From: Bacillota bacterium
GTDB lineage: Bacteria > Bacillota_E > Symbiobacteriia > Symbiobacteriales > Symbiobacteriaceae
Direction of reading: 5' to 3'
Assembly: GCA_003242675.1 (NCBI GenBank)
Contig: QGVE01000132.1
Coordinates: forward strand, 1-7,297
DNA: 7,297 bases
Shown: piece by piece, positions 1 through 6,646 of the stretch
Position numbering within the stretch: position 1 is the first letter of the stretch
How the letters are laid out: every line of letters starts with the position of its first letter
Notes under the pieces: generated by a model
Databases searched by the model: none
The model's input: only the letters and a program-made list of their open reading frames with translations
What the model was told of the DNA's origin: nothing
Translations under genes and position numbers: made by a program

Positions 1-20
1 ATGGGCCAAAGGCACTACCC

Positions 21-60
21 AAAAGGGCGGCGCGCGGGCACCCGAACAGCCCCGCGCGCC
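21..60 (-). terminator. Intrinsic terminator after the response regulator gene
   Basis: Positions 29-38 and 51-60 form a perfect 10-bp GC stem with a 12-base loop. Read on the minus strand, the hairpin begins 3 bases after the regulator stop codon. It is followed, after GCCC, by a run of four T (positions 24-21). Position and shape fit a Rho-independent terminator, though the T-run is short and slightly displaced from the stem. Confidence 0.6.
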
Positions 61-63
61 TGT

Positions 64-837
64 TCATCCCATCGAGAACAGCTGCTTCATGCGCTTGACG
101 TTGGACCGGCTCACGATGACCTCGGAGCGCTCCTTGTCCTTCAGTCTGAGGATGTACGCACCGTTGAAGTACGGGCTGATCTCCTTCACCTGATAGATGT
201 TCACCAGGTACGAGCGGTGGCTGCGGAAGAACTGCGAGGAGGGCAGCCGCTCCGTGAGCTCCTGCAGGGTGTGGCGCGTGAGGTAGCGCTCCGCATAGGT
301 CTGAACGTACACGTTGTAGCCTTCCGAGAAGATGTAGTAGATCTCATTCAGCGGAACCGGAATCTGCTTGTCATCCTTCTCGCACATGAGGAAGGTCAGC
401 GGCGGCTTCGCTTCGGCCTGCGACCGGTCCGCGGCTTCGCCCGCCTCCGACCGGGCCTCCCCGGAGCCGGCCTCCTTGGCCTCGCGCAGCCGCTGGATCG
501 TCTCGGCCAGCCGCTCGGCTTCGATCGGCTTCAGCAGGTAGTCCGTGGCCGGGATCTCGAAGGCCGACACGGCGTAGTTCTCGTAGGCCGTGACGAACAC
601 GACTTTCGGCATGACCGGGCGACCCTTCAGGCTCTTGGCCAGCTCGAGGCCGCTCATGCCCGGCATCTGCACATCTAGAAAGATGACGTCGTAGTCCAGC
701 GCGTTGATCAGGGCCATAGCCTCGCGAGCGTTGGTCGCCTCACCGATGACCTCGACGTCGGGGAACTGGCTGAGCTGATACCGCAGCTCCATTCGGGCCG
801 GGTATTCGTCGTCAACGATCAGGGCCCTCAGCACCAT
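64..837 (-). CDS. LytTR-family response regulator (LytT/LytR/BtsR type)
   Basis: A 257-residue cytoplasmic response regulator that should accept phosphate from the LytS-like kinase encoded just upstream and bind DNA. The receiver domain spans about residues 3-118: acidic pair D9-D10 (IVDDE), phospho-acceptor D55 in FLDVQMPG, T83 in FVTAYE and K103 in LLKP. A Glu/Ala-rich linker (about 117-145) joins it to a LytTR DNA-binding domain (about 147-255), which shows the family hallmark RSHRSYLVN at 205-213. The length is normal for the family. The ATG at 837 begins the conserved MVLRALIVDDE opening. However, the ribosome binding site is 12 bases from this ATG but only 6 bases from an in-frame TTG at 843, so the protein may begin two codons earlier. 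The gene follows the kinase after 95 bases and may also have its own promoter (881-910). Known LytS/LytT relatives control autolysis-related or pyruvate-uptake genes; the target here cannot be read from the window. Confidence 0.95.
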   Translation of the reverse strand: MVLRALIVDDEYPARMELRYQLSQFPDVEVIGEATNAREAMALINALDYDVIFLDVQMPGMSGLELAKSLKGRPVMPKVVFVTAYENYAVSAFEIPATDYLLKPIEAERLAETIQRLREAKEAGSGEARSEAGEAADRSQAEAKPPLTFLMCEKDDKQIPVPLNEIYYIFSEGYNVYVQTYAERYLTRHTLQELTERLPSSQFFRSHRSYLVNIYQVKEISPYFNGAYILRLKDKERSEVIVSRSNVKRMKQLFSMG

Positions 838-849
838 GGGCAACCTACG

Positions 850-856
850 CTCCTTC
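850..856 (-). promoter_or_regulatory. Ribosome binding site of the response regulator; start ambiguous
   Basis: The minus strand reads GAAGGAG at 856-850. The spacer is 6 bases to an in-frame TTG (843-841) and 12 bases to the ATG (837-835). The TSUP gene in this window uses the same GAAGGAG with a 6-base spacer. Spacing therefore favours TTG, while codon preference and family alignment of the N-terminus allow ATG. Confidence 0.65.
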
Positions 857-880
857 TCTGCCTGGGACTCTTGCCTACCC

Positions 881-910
881 ATTGTAGACGACGGCCTTGG
901 AAGTCGCCAA
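881..910 (-). promoter_or_regulatory. Candidate sigma-A-type promoter for the response regulator alone
   Basis: On the minus strand a TTGGCG (910-905) lies 18 bases upstream of TACAAT (886-881), matching the sigma-A consensus at four and five of six positions. It sits in the 95-base gap between the kinase stop and the regulator start and would give a leader of about 35 bases. This would let the regulator be made independently of the kinase. It is inferred from sequence only. Confidence 0.45.
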
Positions 911-932
911 GGGCTGCCACGTGAAACGCGGC

Positions 933-2237
933 TCAATCGCCCTGAGCGGCGCGCTGGAGCGGGATCCGCAGCCGGATCGCCGTGCCCCGCCCGGGGAAGC
1001 TGCGGATGCGCAGCCGGTACTCCGGCCCGTAGAGGGAGATCAGCCGCTCGTTCACGTTGGTCAGGCCGAGCCCCATGTTGGTGCCATACCCTTCCTCGAA
1101 GACCCGCCGCTGCGTCTCCTTGTCCATGCCGACGCCGTTGTCGGCGATCAGGATGTGCAGGTGGTCGCCCACCAGCCGCGCGCGGATGCCCACCACGCCC
1201 GTGTCCTCCTTGGGCGCCAGGCCGTGGACGACCGCGTTCTCCACCAGCGGCTGAAGGGTCAGGACGGGCACCGAAGCCCCGGTGACCCGGGGGTCCACCT
1301 TCATCTTCACCTGGAGCTTCTCGCCGAAGCGGGCCTGCTCCAGGGAGAGGTAGATGTTGATGTACTCCAGCTCGTCCTGGAGGGTGTTCATGTTCCCCCG
1401 GGTGGTCAGCGACCGGCGGAAGAACTGGGCCAGGTTGACCAGGAGCTCCCGGGACCGCTCGGGGTCCGTGCGGGAGAAGAGGATGATCGTGTTGAGCACG
1501 TTGAACAGAAAGTGCGGCCGGATCTGCGCCTGCAGGGCCTCCAGACGGGCCCGGACCACCAGCTGCCGCTGCCGCTCGGACTCCGCCAGCTCCATCTGGA
1601 TGCCGAGGAGCGCCGCAATGCCCGCGGCCAGCCGCACCACGTAGGTGGGCACGGGCGCCTTGGTGGCCCGGTAGAGCTTGAACGTGCCGACCACCTTGCC
1701 CCGGAACTTCAGCGGCGTGATCACCGCCGCCTTCAAGGGGTGCGGGCAGTCGGGCTCGTCGCAGGAGAGCACCCGCGGGTCGGTCACCACCTGCGCTTCG
1801 CCGGTCTCCAGCACGCGCCGGGTCGCCCCGGTGAGGATCGGGCCCCCCTGCCGGTGGCGCCGGCACCCCACGCCCGAGAAGCCCAGGATGACCTTGTCAT
1901 CGGTGATCGCCACGGCGTCCATCTCCGTGATCTGCCGGATGATCTCGCAGATCTTCTGGGCGGACTCGAAGTTGAGCCCCTGCCGCAGGTACGGCATCGT
2001 CTCCTCGCCGATGCGCAGCGAGGTGTCGAAGCTGGTGATCGACTCGAGCACGGCCGGCGAGATGGACTCGTCTTCCTCCTCCCTCCCCAGGAGCCGCGCC
2101 GCGGCGATCACCTGCAGAGCGACCACCAGGACCGCCCAGGCCACCGCCCCGTGCGGCCGGGCCCACACCAGCCAGACCAGGGCCGTCCCGCCGAGGCCCA
2201 GCGCTGCGCACACCAGCGCCCGCGTCCTGCGGTTCAC
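933..2237 (-). CDS. LytS-like sensor histidine kinase with short membrane anchor
   Basis: A 434-residue membrane kinase that autophosphorylates on His and passes phosphate to the LytTR regulator encoded next. Two hydrophobic segments (about residues 6-25 and 30-50) anchor it. A GAF-type domain resembling that of LytS follows (about 74-214), with Cys at 125, 159 and 164 (the latter two in CDEPDCPH). The His_kinase (PF06580) motif QAQIRPHFLFN places the phospho-acceptor at H242. The ATPase domain shows the N box LQPLVENAVVHG (N334), ADNGVGM (D366) and GLGLTNVNER (about 389-398). LytS and BtsS usually carry a many-helix 5TM-5TMR_LYT sensor before the GAF domain; here it is absent, so sensing must rest on the GAF domain or the short anchor. 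The GTG at 2237 was chosen because GGGAGGT (2253-2247) lies 9 bases before it; the upstream extension to 2300 is Arg/Gly/Pro-rich and unlike a family N-terminus. No convincing promoter is visible just upstream. Confidence 0.93.
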   Translation of the reverse strand: MNRRTRALVCAALGLGGTALVWLVWARPHGAVAWAVLVVALQVIAAARLLGREEEDESISPAVLESITSFDTSLRIGEETMPYLRQGLNFESAQKICEIIRQITEMDAVAITDDKVILGFSGVGCRRHRQGGPILTGATRRVLETGEAQVVTDPRVLSCDEPDCPHPLKAAVITPLKFRGKVVGTFKLYRATKAPVPTYVVRLAAGIAALLGIQMELAESERQRQLVVRARLEALQAQIRPHFLFNVLNTIILFSRTDPERSRELLVNLAQFFRRSLTTRGNMNTLQDELEYINIYLSLEQARFGEKLQVKMKVDPRVTGASVPVLTLQPLVENAVVHGLAPKEDTGVVGIRARLVGDHLHILIADNGVGMDKETQRRVFEEGYGTNMGLGLTNVNERLISLYGPEYRLRIRSFPGRGTAIRLRIPLQRAAQGD

Positions 2238-2267
2238 GAGCAGCACACCTCCCAGACCCCTCTGCCT

Positions 2268-2295
2268 GCCCGGCCGCCGGCGCGCCGGGCCGGGC
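2268..2295 (-). repeat. GC-rich inverted repeat in the kinase leader
   Basis: Positions 2268-2275 and 2288-2295 are an 8-bp perfect inverted repeat, and the segment between contains the 12-bp palindrome CCGGCGCGCCGG (2277-2288). It lies between the terminator of the Fe-S carrier gene and the ribosome binding site of the kinase. It could fold in the kinase 5' leader. No T-run follows, so it is not a normal terminator. Confidence 0.5.
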
Positions 2296-2309
2296 GACAT
2301 CGATAGAAT

Positions 2310-2338
2310 CCGGGCCGGCGGGTGTTCCGCCGGCCCGG
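2310..2338 (-). terminator. Hairpin terminator after the Fe-S carrier gene
   Basis: A perfect 12-bp stem (2310-2321 with 2327-2338) closes a 5-base loop. On the minus strand it begins 13 bases after the TAA at 2352. It is followed by ATTCTATCG, which is moderately T-rich. This is a strong hairpin with an imperfect T-tract, so some read-through into the kinase gene is possible. Confidence 0.65.
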
Positions 2339-2351
2339 TGGCGTTTCTCGT

Positions 2352-2726
2352 TTAGCGCGCGCACCCGCCGCTGCCGCAGGACCGCGGAGCGCCGGCGGCG
2401 TTCGCCGCCCGGAAGGACTGACCGCAGGCGCAGCTGGCCACGGCGTTGGGGTTGTGGATCGTGAAGCCGCCGCCCATCAGGCTGTCCACGTAGTCGATGG
2501 TCGAGCCGTCCAGCAGGGGCAGGCTGCCCGGGTCGATGACCACCTTGATGCCGTCGAACACGCCGACGTTGTCGTCGGGCCGCGGGTTGCGCTCCAGGGC
2601 CATGCCGTATTCGAAGCCCGAGCAACCGCCGGGGCGTACCAGCACGCGCAGGGCCAGGTCCTCACCCTTCGCCTTGATGATCTCCTTCAGGCGGGTCGAG
2701 GCCTTCTCGGTCAGGGTGATGTTCAC
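2352..2726 (-). CDS. A-type iron-sulfur carrier (IscA/SufA/ErpA, HesB family)
   Basis: A 124-residue cytoplasmic protein of the HesB/IscA family, which holds nascent Fe-S clusters or iron and passes them to apo-proteins. The family pattern is complete: C35 in RPGGCSGFEYGM, then C99 and C101 in SCACGQSF near the C-terminus, preceded by the typical YVDSLMGGGFTIHNPNA segment. A tail of about 20 residues carries two more Cys (C117 and C122, in SCGSGGCAR), making it slightly longer than the usual 105-115 residues. The GTG at 2726 is preceded by AAAGGAGG (2743-2736) at a 9-base spacing, and the protein then starts with the family-like NITLTEKAS. The gene appears monocistronic, with its own promoter (2760-2788) and a hairpin after the stop. 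No other suf or isc genes are in the window, so which A-type subgroup it belongs to is undecided. Confidence 0.95.
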   Translation of the reverse strand: MNITLTEKASTRLKEIIKAKGEDLALRVLVRPGGCSGFEYGMALERNPRPDDNVGVFDGIKVVIDPGSLPLLDGSTIDYVDSLMGGGFTIHNPNAVASCACGQSFRAANAAGAPRSCGSGGCAR

Positions 2727-2759
2727 GGGTGGTTCCCTCCTTTGCTCCACAACTTCTAG

Positions 2760-2788
2760 TTTATCACATTTACTCCGCCGCGGCTCAA
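2760..2788 (-). promoter_or_regulatory. Extended -10 promoter of the Fe-S carrier gene
   Basis: On the minus strand TTGAGC (2788-2783) and GATAAA (2765-2760) are separated by exactly 17 bases, and TGT directly precedes the -10, giving an extended -10 (TGn). Each hexamer matches the sigma-A consensus at four of six positions. The site lies in a locally AT-rich patch 34 bases upstream of the GTG start. No iron-responsive operator is recognised. Confidence 0.65.
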
Positions 2789-2888
2789 CGGTATGCGATC
2801 GCGCGGCGAACCGCAAGAATGGCATTTCGCTTGTTGAGACGACCGGAGCCGCGCGCAAGGTGCGGCGCGCCGCGCGCCCGGGGCATGC

Positions 2889-2921
2889 GGGAGGCGCCCG
2901 ACCCATCGCCGGGCGCCTCCC
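2889..2921 (-). terminator. Hairpin after the S8 protease gene
   Basis: A perfect 12-bp inverted repeat (2889-2900 with 2910-2921) with a 9-base loop begins 9 bases after the TAG stop of the protease gene. No T-run follows on the minus strand, so it may stabilise the 3' end or need Rho rather than act as a classical intrinsic terminator. The remaining gap (2789-2888) holds no gene. Confidence 0.5.
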
Positions 2922-2930
2922 TGTGTCCGA

Positions 2931-5519
2931 CTACTCCGACCGCTGGATCGTGAAGACGGGCGAGGTCCACGTGTCCCAGTGGTCATCGTTCTTGGCGTTG
3001 CCCAGCGGCCGCAGGGCCTCGATGACCAGCACGTAGTCGCCGTCCGGAAGCAGCCGCTCCTTCTTCCCCTGCATCACGACGCCGTCGAAGCCGATGGCGA
3101 AGAAGCCCGTCGGCTGCGAGTTCCGGGCGAACTCCTGGTCGACGAAGTAGGTGACGGCGCCACCCTCAGCCGGCCGCACGCCGATGCGCAGGCGGCTGGA
3201 CTGGTGATCCAGGTGGAAGAGCACATAGGGAATGTCGCCGTCCGCCATGGTGAAGACCGCGCCTTCGCCCTCCCGGTAGTAGGTGTCGCCCACCTGGCGG
3301 GCCAGCCACGGGAAGCCGTAGGGCGTCGGCGTCAGAACGGCCTTTGCCTGGTAGTCGCCCTTGTACCCCGCGTAGGGCACGCGCAGCACCGGGCCGTCGC
3401 CGTTGACCGGCGTGAGCACGATGTATCCGCCGTAGATGGTCCCGTCAGGCAGCGTCGGATCGGGCCGGATGGAGACCTTCACCTTCGTGACGCCCTTGGG
3501 CGACAGCGTCACCGTGTCGCTCTGGAACTCCACCAGGTCCTCGCCGATGTAGAAGGAGGGCGAGAAGGTGTTGCCGCCGGTGGAGACGGCCTCCACGTGG
3601 CTCAGCTTGTAGGTGATGCGCCGGCCGGTCTCGTTGCGGATCGTCAGGGTGTGAGAGACCGGCTTGTCGCCGCCCTCGCCGAGGGCGAGCTTGGGCGTCT
3701 CCACGATCACCCCCGACAGGATCGCCTTGTCGATCCGCAGCATCCCCGTCCCCTGGCGGTTGACGCTGTCCAGGAACCCGAGGTTCGGGTTGCCCCACCA
3801 GTTCTTCGGCTCGGCGGTGTTCATCAGCAGCGCCTGCACTTCGGCGGGCTTGGTTTTGGGCCTGGCCTCCAGGAGCAGGGCCACGGCGCCGGCCACGTGG
3901 GGCGAGGACATCGAGGTGCCGCTCAGCGTCGCGTAGCCGCCGGCCTCCAGCGGGTACGTCGAGTAGATGCCGCCGCCCGGCGCGCCGATGTCCGGCTTCA
4001 GCGACAGGTCAGGGGCGAGCCCGTAGGAGCTGAAGCTGGAGATCAGCCCCCCGGTCGGGCTCTCGAAGGACCCCAGCTCGTCCGTCCACTCCAGGATGAC
4101 CTCGTCCCCGCTCTCCAGCCGCTCGCGGATCATGAGGCCGTCATCCTGCGTGATGGCCACGACGGGGATGGTGATGGCCTCCTCCCCGGCGACGGTCGGG
4201 TTCACCCGCCCGGCCGCGTTGTTGTAGAGGATGACCGCGGCCGCGCCGGCGTTCTGGGCGTGGAGCGCCTTCTCGTAGAACGTGCAGCCGCCCCGCTTCA
4301 CCAGCGCCGCCGCGCCGTCGAGGCTCCCGGGCGGCAGCGGGACGCAGGCCTCATCGTTGCCGATGCCCACGTCCGCGCTGGCGATGGGCAGCGTGCCCGT
4401 CTTGGGCGGCAGGGGCGAAGCGCTGGCGGGGTTGAAGCCCACCTCCACTCCCGCCACCCGGAAGATCGGCAGGGTGTCGTGCGAGTTGTTGAAGGAGGCG
4501 ACGCCGATGACGTTCTGGCCGACGCCCGGCGCGCCCGCGGAGTACAGGCCGTGCTCGCCGCTGTTGCCGATGGACGCCACGACCACGACGCCCTTCTTCA
4601 CCAGGCGGTCCGCCGCGACGGCCGTCGGATAGCTGGGCCACTGGAAGGCAGCGCCCAGGGACATGTTCACGACGTCCATCTTGTCCTTATACGCCCGCTC
4701 CATGGCCGCGAGCAGCACGTCCGCGGTGGTGCTGCCCTCGCAGCCGAAGACCCGGTACGCGCCCAGCGTCACGTCGGGGGCCACGCCCCTGATCCGGCCG
4801 TTGGCGCCGACGATGCCCGCCACGTGCGTGCCGTGGCCGTCGCAGTCGTCCGGATCCGGGTCCGGCGCCGGCACGGGATTGTAACCGGGATGCGTGGGGT
4901 CCGCGTTGAAGTCGTCGCCCACGAAGTCGTACCCGAACGCGACCTTGTACCCGCGGCCGAAGCCGCCGCCCAGGTCGGGATGGTGATAGTCGATGCCGCT
5001 GTCGATGATCCCCACACGGACGCCCTTGCCCGTGTAGCCCAGCTCGGACTGCACGATGTCCGCACCGGTCATGGCCAGGGCCGTGATCATGTCGATCTCA
5101 TCGGTCGGCTCCTCCACCACCGGCCGGGGAATCTCCAGGACGGGGTAGATCGCCTTCACGCCCGGCAGGCGGCTGAGCGCGCCGACCTGCGCGGGGTCCG
5201 CCATGATGGAGACGCCGTTGAACAGCGTGTCATACGTGAAGCGCTCCTGGTATCGGATGTTCTGCCTGGCCGCCTCGGACCGGAATTCCGCATGCTGGCT
5301 CTGCACGGTGGCCGCGCTGCCGCCCTCGGCCAGCGGCGCGCCGGTGAACTCGACGAACCAGGCGCGCGGGGTCTCGTCGACCATCTCGTCCGACCACTCC
5401 ACCGGAGGCGTGCGGCTGGGATCCGGAACCAGCTCGGTGTACCCCGCGGCCGCGGGGGAAGCGGTACCCAGCAGCATCACCCCGGCCAGGGCCACTGCCC
5501 ACAGACGCCTGAACCTCAC
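2931..5519 (-). CDS. Secreted subtilisin-like serine protease (S8, Vpr-like, PA insert)
   Basis: An 862-residue extracellular endopeptidase. The signal peptide is Arg-rich (RFRRLW) with a hydrophobic core and likely cleavage after PAAA (A25). A prodomain of the inhibitor I9 type spans about residues 53-130. The S8 catalytic set is complete: D173 in GIIDSGID, H229 in DGHGTHVAG, oxyanion N319 in SIGNSG and S536 in SGTSMSSPHVAG. A PA domain (about 355-480) sits between N319 and S536, which explains the wide spacing and is typical of Vpr and lactocepin relatives. A beta-sandwich Fn3-like region (about 600-720) and a further Ig/FlgD-like C-terminal domain (about 750-862) follow. There is no LPXTG, SLH or transmembrane anchor, so release into the medium is expected. 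Cys pairs 226/260 and 392/412 could form disulfides. The GTG at 5519 was chosen because GGGAGGAGGT (5535-5526) lies 6 bases upstream and the signal peptide starts right there; the open frame up to 5624 is Arg/Pro-rich. Likely role: nutrient or cell-wall protein degradation. Confidence 0.95.
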   Translation of the reverse strand: MRFRRLWAVALAGVMLLGTASPAAAGYTELVPDPSRTPPVEWSDEMVDETPRAWFVEFTGAPLAEGGSAATVQSQHAEFRSEAARQNIRYQERFTYDTLFNGVSIMADPAQVGALSRLPGVKAIYPVLEIPRPVVEEPTDEIDMITALAMTGADIVQSELGYTGKGVRVGIIDSGIDYHHPDLGGGFGRGYKVAFGYDFVGDDFNADPTHPGYNPVPAPDPDPDDCDGHGTHVAGIVGANGRIRGVAPDVTLGAYRVFGCEGSTTADVLLAAMERAYKDKMDVVNMSLGAAFQWPSYPTAVAADRLVKKGVVVVASIGNSGEHGLYSAGAPGVGQNVIGVASFNNSHDTLPIFRVAGVEVGFNPASASPLPPKTGTLPIASADVGIGNDEACVPLPPGSLDGAAALVKRGGCTFYEKALHAQNAGAAAVILYNNAAGRVNPTVAGEEAITIPVVAITQDDGLMIRERLESGDEVILEWTDELGSFESPTGGLISSFSSYGLAPDLSLKPDIGAPGGGIYSTYPLEAGGYATLSGTSMSSPHVAGAVALLLEARPKTKPAEVQALLMNTAEPKNWWGNPNLGFLDSVNRQGTGMLRIDKAILSGVIVETPKLALGEGGDKPVSHTLTIRNETGRRITYKLSHVEAVSTGGNTFSPSFYIGEDLVEFQSDTVTLSPKGVTKVKVSIRPDPTLPDGTIYGGYIVLTPVNGDGPVLRVPYAGYKGDYQAKAVLTPTPYGFPWLARQVGDTYYREGEGAVFTMADGDIPYVLFHLDHQSSRLRIGVRPAEGGAVTYFVDQEFARNSQPTGFFAIGFDGVVMQGKKERLLPDGDYVLVIEALRPLGNAKNDDHWDTWTSPVFTIQRSE

Positions 5520-5571
5520 GTGCAAACCTCCTCCCTCGCCGTTTCGCCCGGGGCCCGCTCCGTGGGGACGC

Positions 5572-5637
5572 CGGTGCCGCCACGACCGTGGTGCGCAGCA
5601 CCGCCCCGTCCGTGGGCGCCGCACATGCGCGACGGGG
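5572..5637 (-). repeat. Nested inverted repeats in the protease leader
   Basis: Three perfect inverted repeats lie upstream of the protease start: 5572-5577 with 5598-5603 (6 bp), inside it 5580-5584 with 5587-5591 (5 bp), and next to it 5604-5610 with 5631-5637 (7 bp). If transcription begins in the AT-richer stretch at about 5655-5700, the leader RNA would be strongly folded. No known riboswitch is recognised, and the region is very GC-rich, so chance pairing is possible. Confidence 0.4.
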
Positions 5638-5731
5638 CTCTCCGAGCAGGTAGGAGGAGATTTCGCTGCGTTTCGCGTTTTCCCTTCAATTCTGTTTAAT
5701 CCAACTGCGGTCAGATGGGAGGCAGGCCGCC

Positions 5732-5760
5732 TTTCCCCGGACGAGGATTAGGTGTATATA
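5732..5760 (+). promoter_or_regulatory. Candidate promoter of the TSUP-DUF1634 operon
   Basis: An AT-rich island with TATATA (5755-5760, within the palindrome TATATATA at 5755-5762) is the only clear -10-like element before the TSUP gene. A weak TTTCCC (5732-5737) lies 17 bases upstream. A shifted -10, TATAGT (5759-5764), is an alternative. The -35 match is poor, so an activator or a different -35 is possible. No clear matching promoter for the divergent protease gene was found in the spacer. Confidence 0.4.
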
Positions 5761-5793
5761 TAGTAGAGGTTGATTTCTGATCACCCCGCCAGC

Positions 5794-5800
5794 GAAGGAG
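5794..5800 (+). promoter_or_regulatory. Ribosome binding site that sets the TSUP start
   Basis: GAAGGAG at 5794-5800 directly abuts the first in-frame ATG (5801), which is too close for initiation. It lies 6 bases before the second ATG (5807). The second ATG is therefore taken as the start. Confidence 0.8.
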
Positions 5801-5806
5801 ATGACC

Positions 5807-6646
5807 ATGAATCCCGCTCTGCTCACCCTCGCCATCTTTGCCACGTCGCTGCTCGCTGGTCTGATGGGCTCCATGCTGGGGCTGGGCGGCGGCATCATCA
5901 TCGTCCCCGCCCTGACGCTCCTGTTCGGGCACGACTTCCGGACCGCGGTGGCGGCCAGCGCCGTCGCCATCATCGCCACCTCCACCGGGGCCGCGGTCGC
6001 CTATCTGCGGGACCACATCACCAACACCCGGGTCGCCATGTTCCTGGAGATCGGCTCGACCCTGGGGGCGATGTCCGGGGCGTTCATCGCCGGGTACGTG
6101 CCCGTGCGGGTTCTCTTCCTCCTCTTCAGCGCCCTCATGTTCTACTCGGCCTGGTCCATGTTCCAGGCGCGGAAGTCCGAGGTCCGGGAGAACGTGGTGC
6201 CGGACCGGCTGTCGCAGTGGCTTCAGCTGCGCGGATCGTACTACGACAAGGCGCTGGGCCAAACCATCTCCTACCACGCCACGGGCGCCCTGCCCGGCCT
6301 GGTGCTGATGTACATCTCCGGCGCGTTCGCGGGCCTGCTGGGCATCGGCGGCGGCACGTTCAAGGTGCCGGCGATGGACATCGTCATGAAGCTCCCGATC
6401 AAGGTGTCCACGGCCACGTCCAACTTCATGATCGGCGTGACCGCAGCCGCCTCCGCGACGGTCTACTTCGTGCGCGGCGACGTGCAGCCGCTGGTGGCCG
6501 GCCCCGTGGCCCTGGGCGTGCTGTGCGGGGCGCTGCTGGGCTCCCGGCTCATGGTCAGGCTGAAGGGTTCGACCCTCCGCCTGCTGTTCGTTCCGCTGCT
6601 CCTCTACGTGGCCGCGCAGATGGCCTGGAAAGGGGTGACCTACTAG
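5807..6646 (+). CDS. TauE/SafE (TSUP) family anion permease
   Basis: A 279-residue polytopic membrane protein of the TSUP family, whose characterised members move sulfite, sulfoacetate or related sulfur and organic anions across the cytoplasmic membrane. The internal duplication typical of the family is plain: GLMGSMLGLGGGIIIVP (about residues 18-34) matches GLLGIGGGTFKVP (about 176-188), and ATSTGAAVAY (57-66) corresponds to ATSNFMIGVTAAAS (203-216). The halves are joined by a hydrophilic loop (about 122-160) containing GSYYDKALGQ. Length is normal for the family. The DUF1634 gene follows with a one-base stop/start overlap, so the two are almost surely co-translated. Substrate and direction cannot be decided: no sulfonate or cysteine-metabolism genes are adjacent. 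The first in-frame ATG at 5801 was rejected because it abuts the ribosome binding site. Confidence 0.93.
   Translation: MNPALLTLAIFATSLLAGLMGSMLGLGGGIIIVPALTLLFGHDFRTAVAASAVAIIATSTGAAVAYLRDHITNTRVAMFLEIGSTLGAMSGAFIAGYVPVRVLFLLFSALMFYSAWSMFQARKSEVRENVVPDRLSQWLQLRGSYYDKALGQTISYHATGALPGLVLMYISGAFAGLLGIGGGTFKVPAMDIVMKLPIKVSTATSNFMIGVTAAASATVYFVRGDVQPLVAGPVALGVLCGALLGSRLMVRLKGSTLRLLFVPLLLYVAAQMAWKGVTY

Noticed and set aside
838..1866. Upstream extension of the regulator frame to a 600-residue protein
   Set aside because: The extension is an out-of-frame reading of the kinase gene. The receiver domain begins at 837 with its own ribosome binding site just upstream.
897..2306. 469-codon plus-strand open frame opposite the kinase
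   Set aside because: It is antisense to a clear histidine kinase, of His/Arg/Asp-biased low-quality composition, and has no convincing start signal.
5651..5659. Plus-strand AGGAGGAG-like ribosome binding site in the divergent spacer
   Set aside because: No ATG, GTG or TTG follows at a suitable distance in a frame with protein-like composition, so no small gene is supported.
2979..5699. 906-codon plus-strand open frame opposite the protease gene
   Set aside because: It is antisense to a complete S8 protease with all catalytic motifs. Its translation is rich in Arg, His, Val and Ala and lacks any domain; long antisense frames are expected at this GC content.
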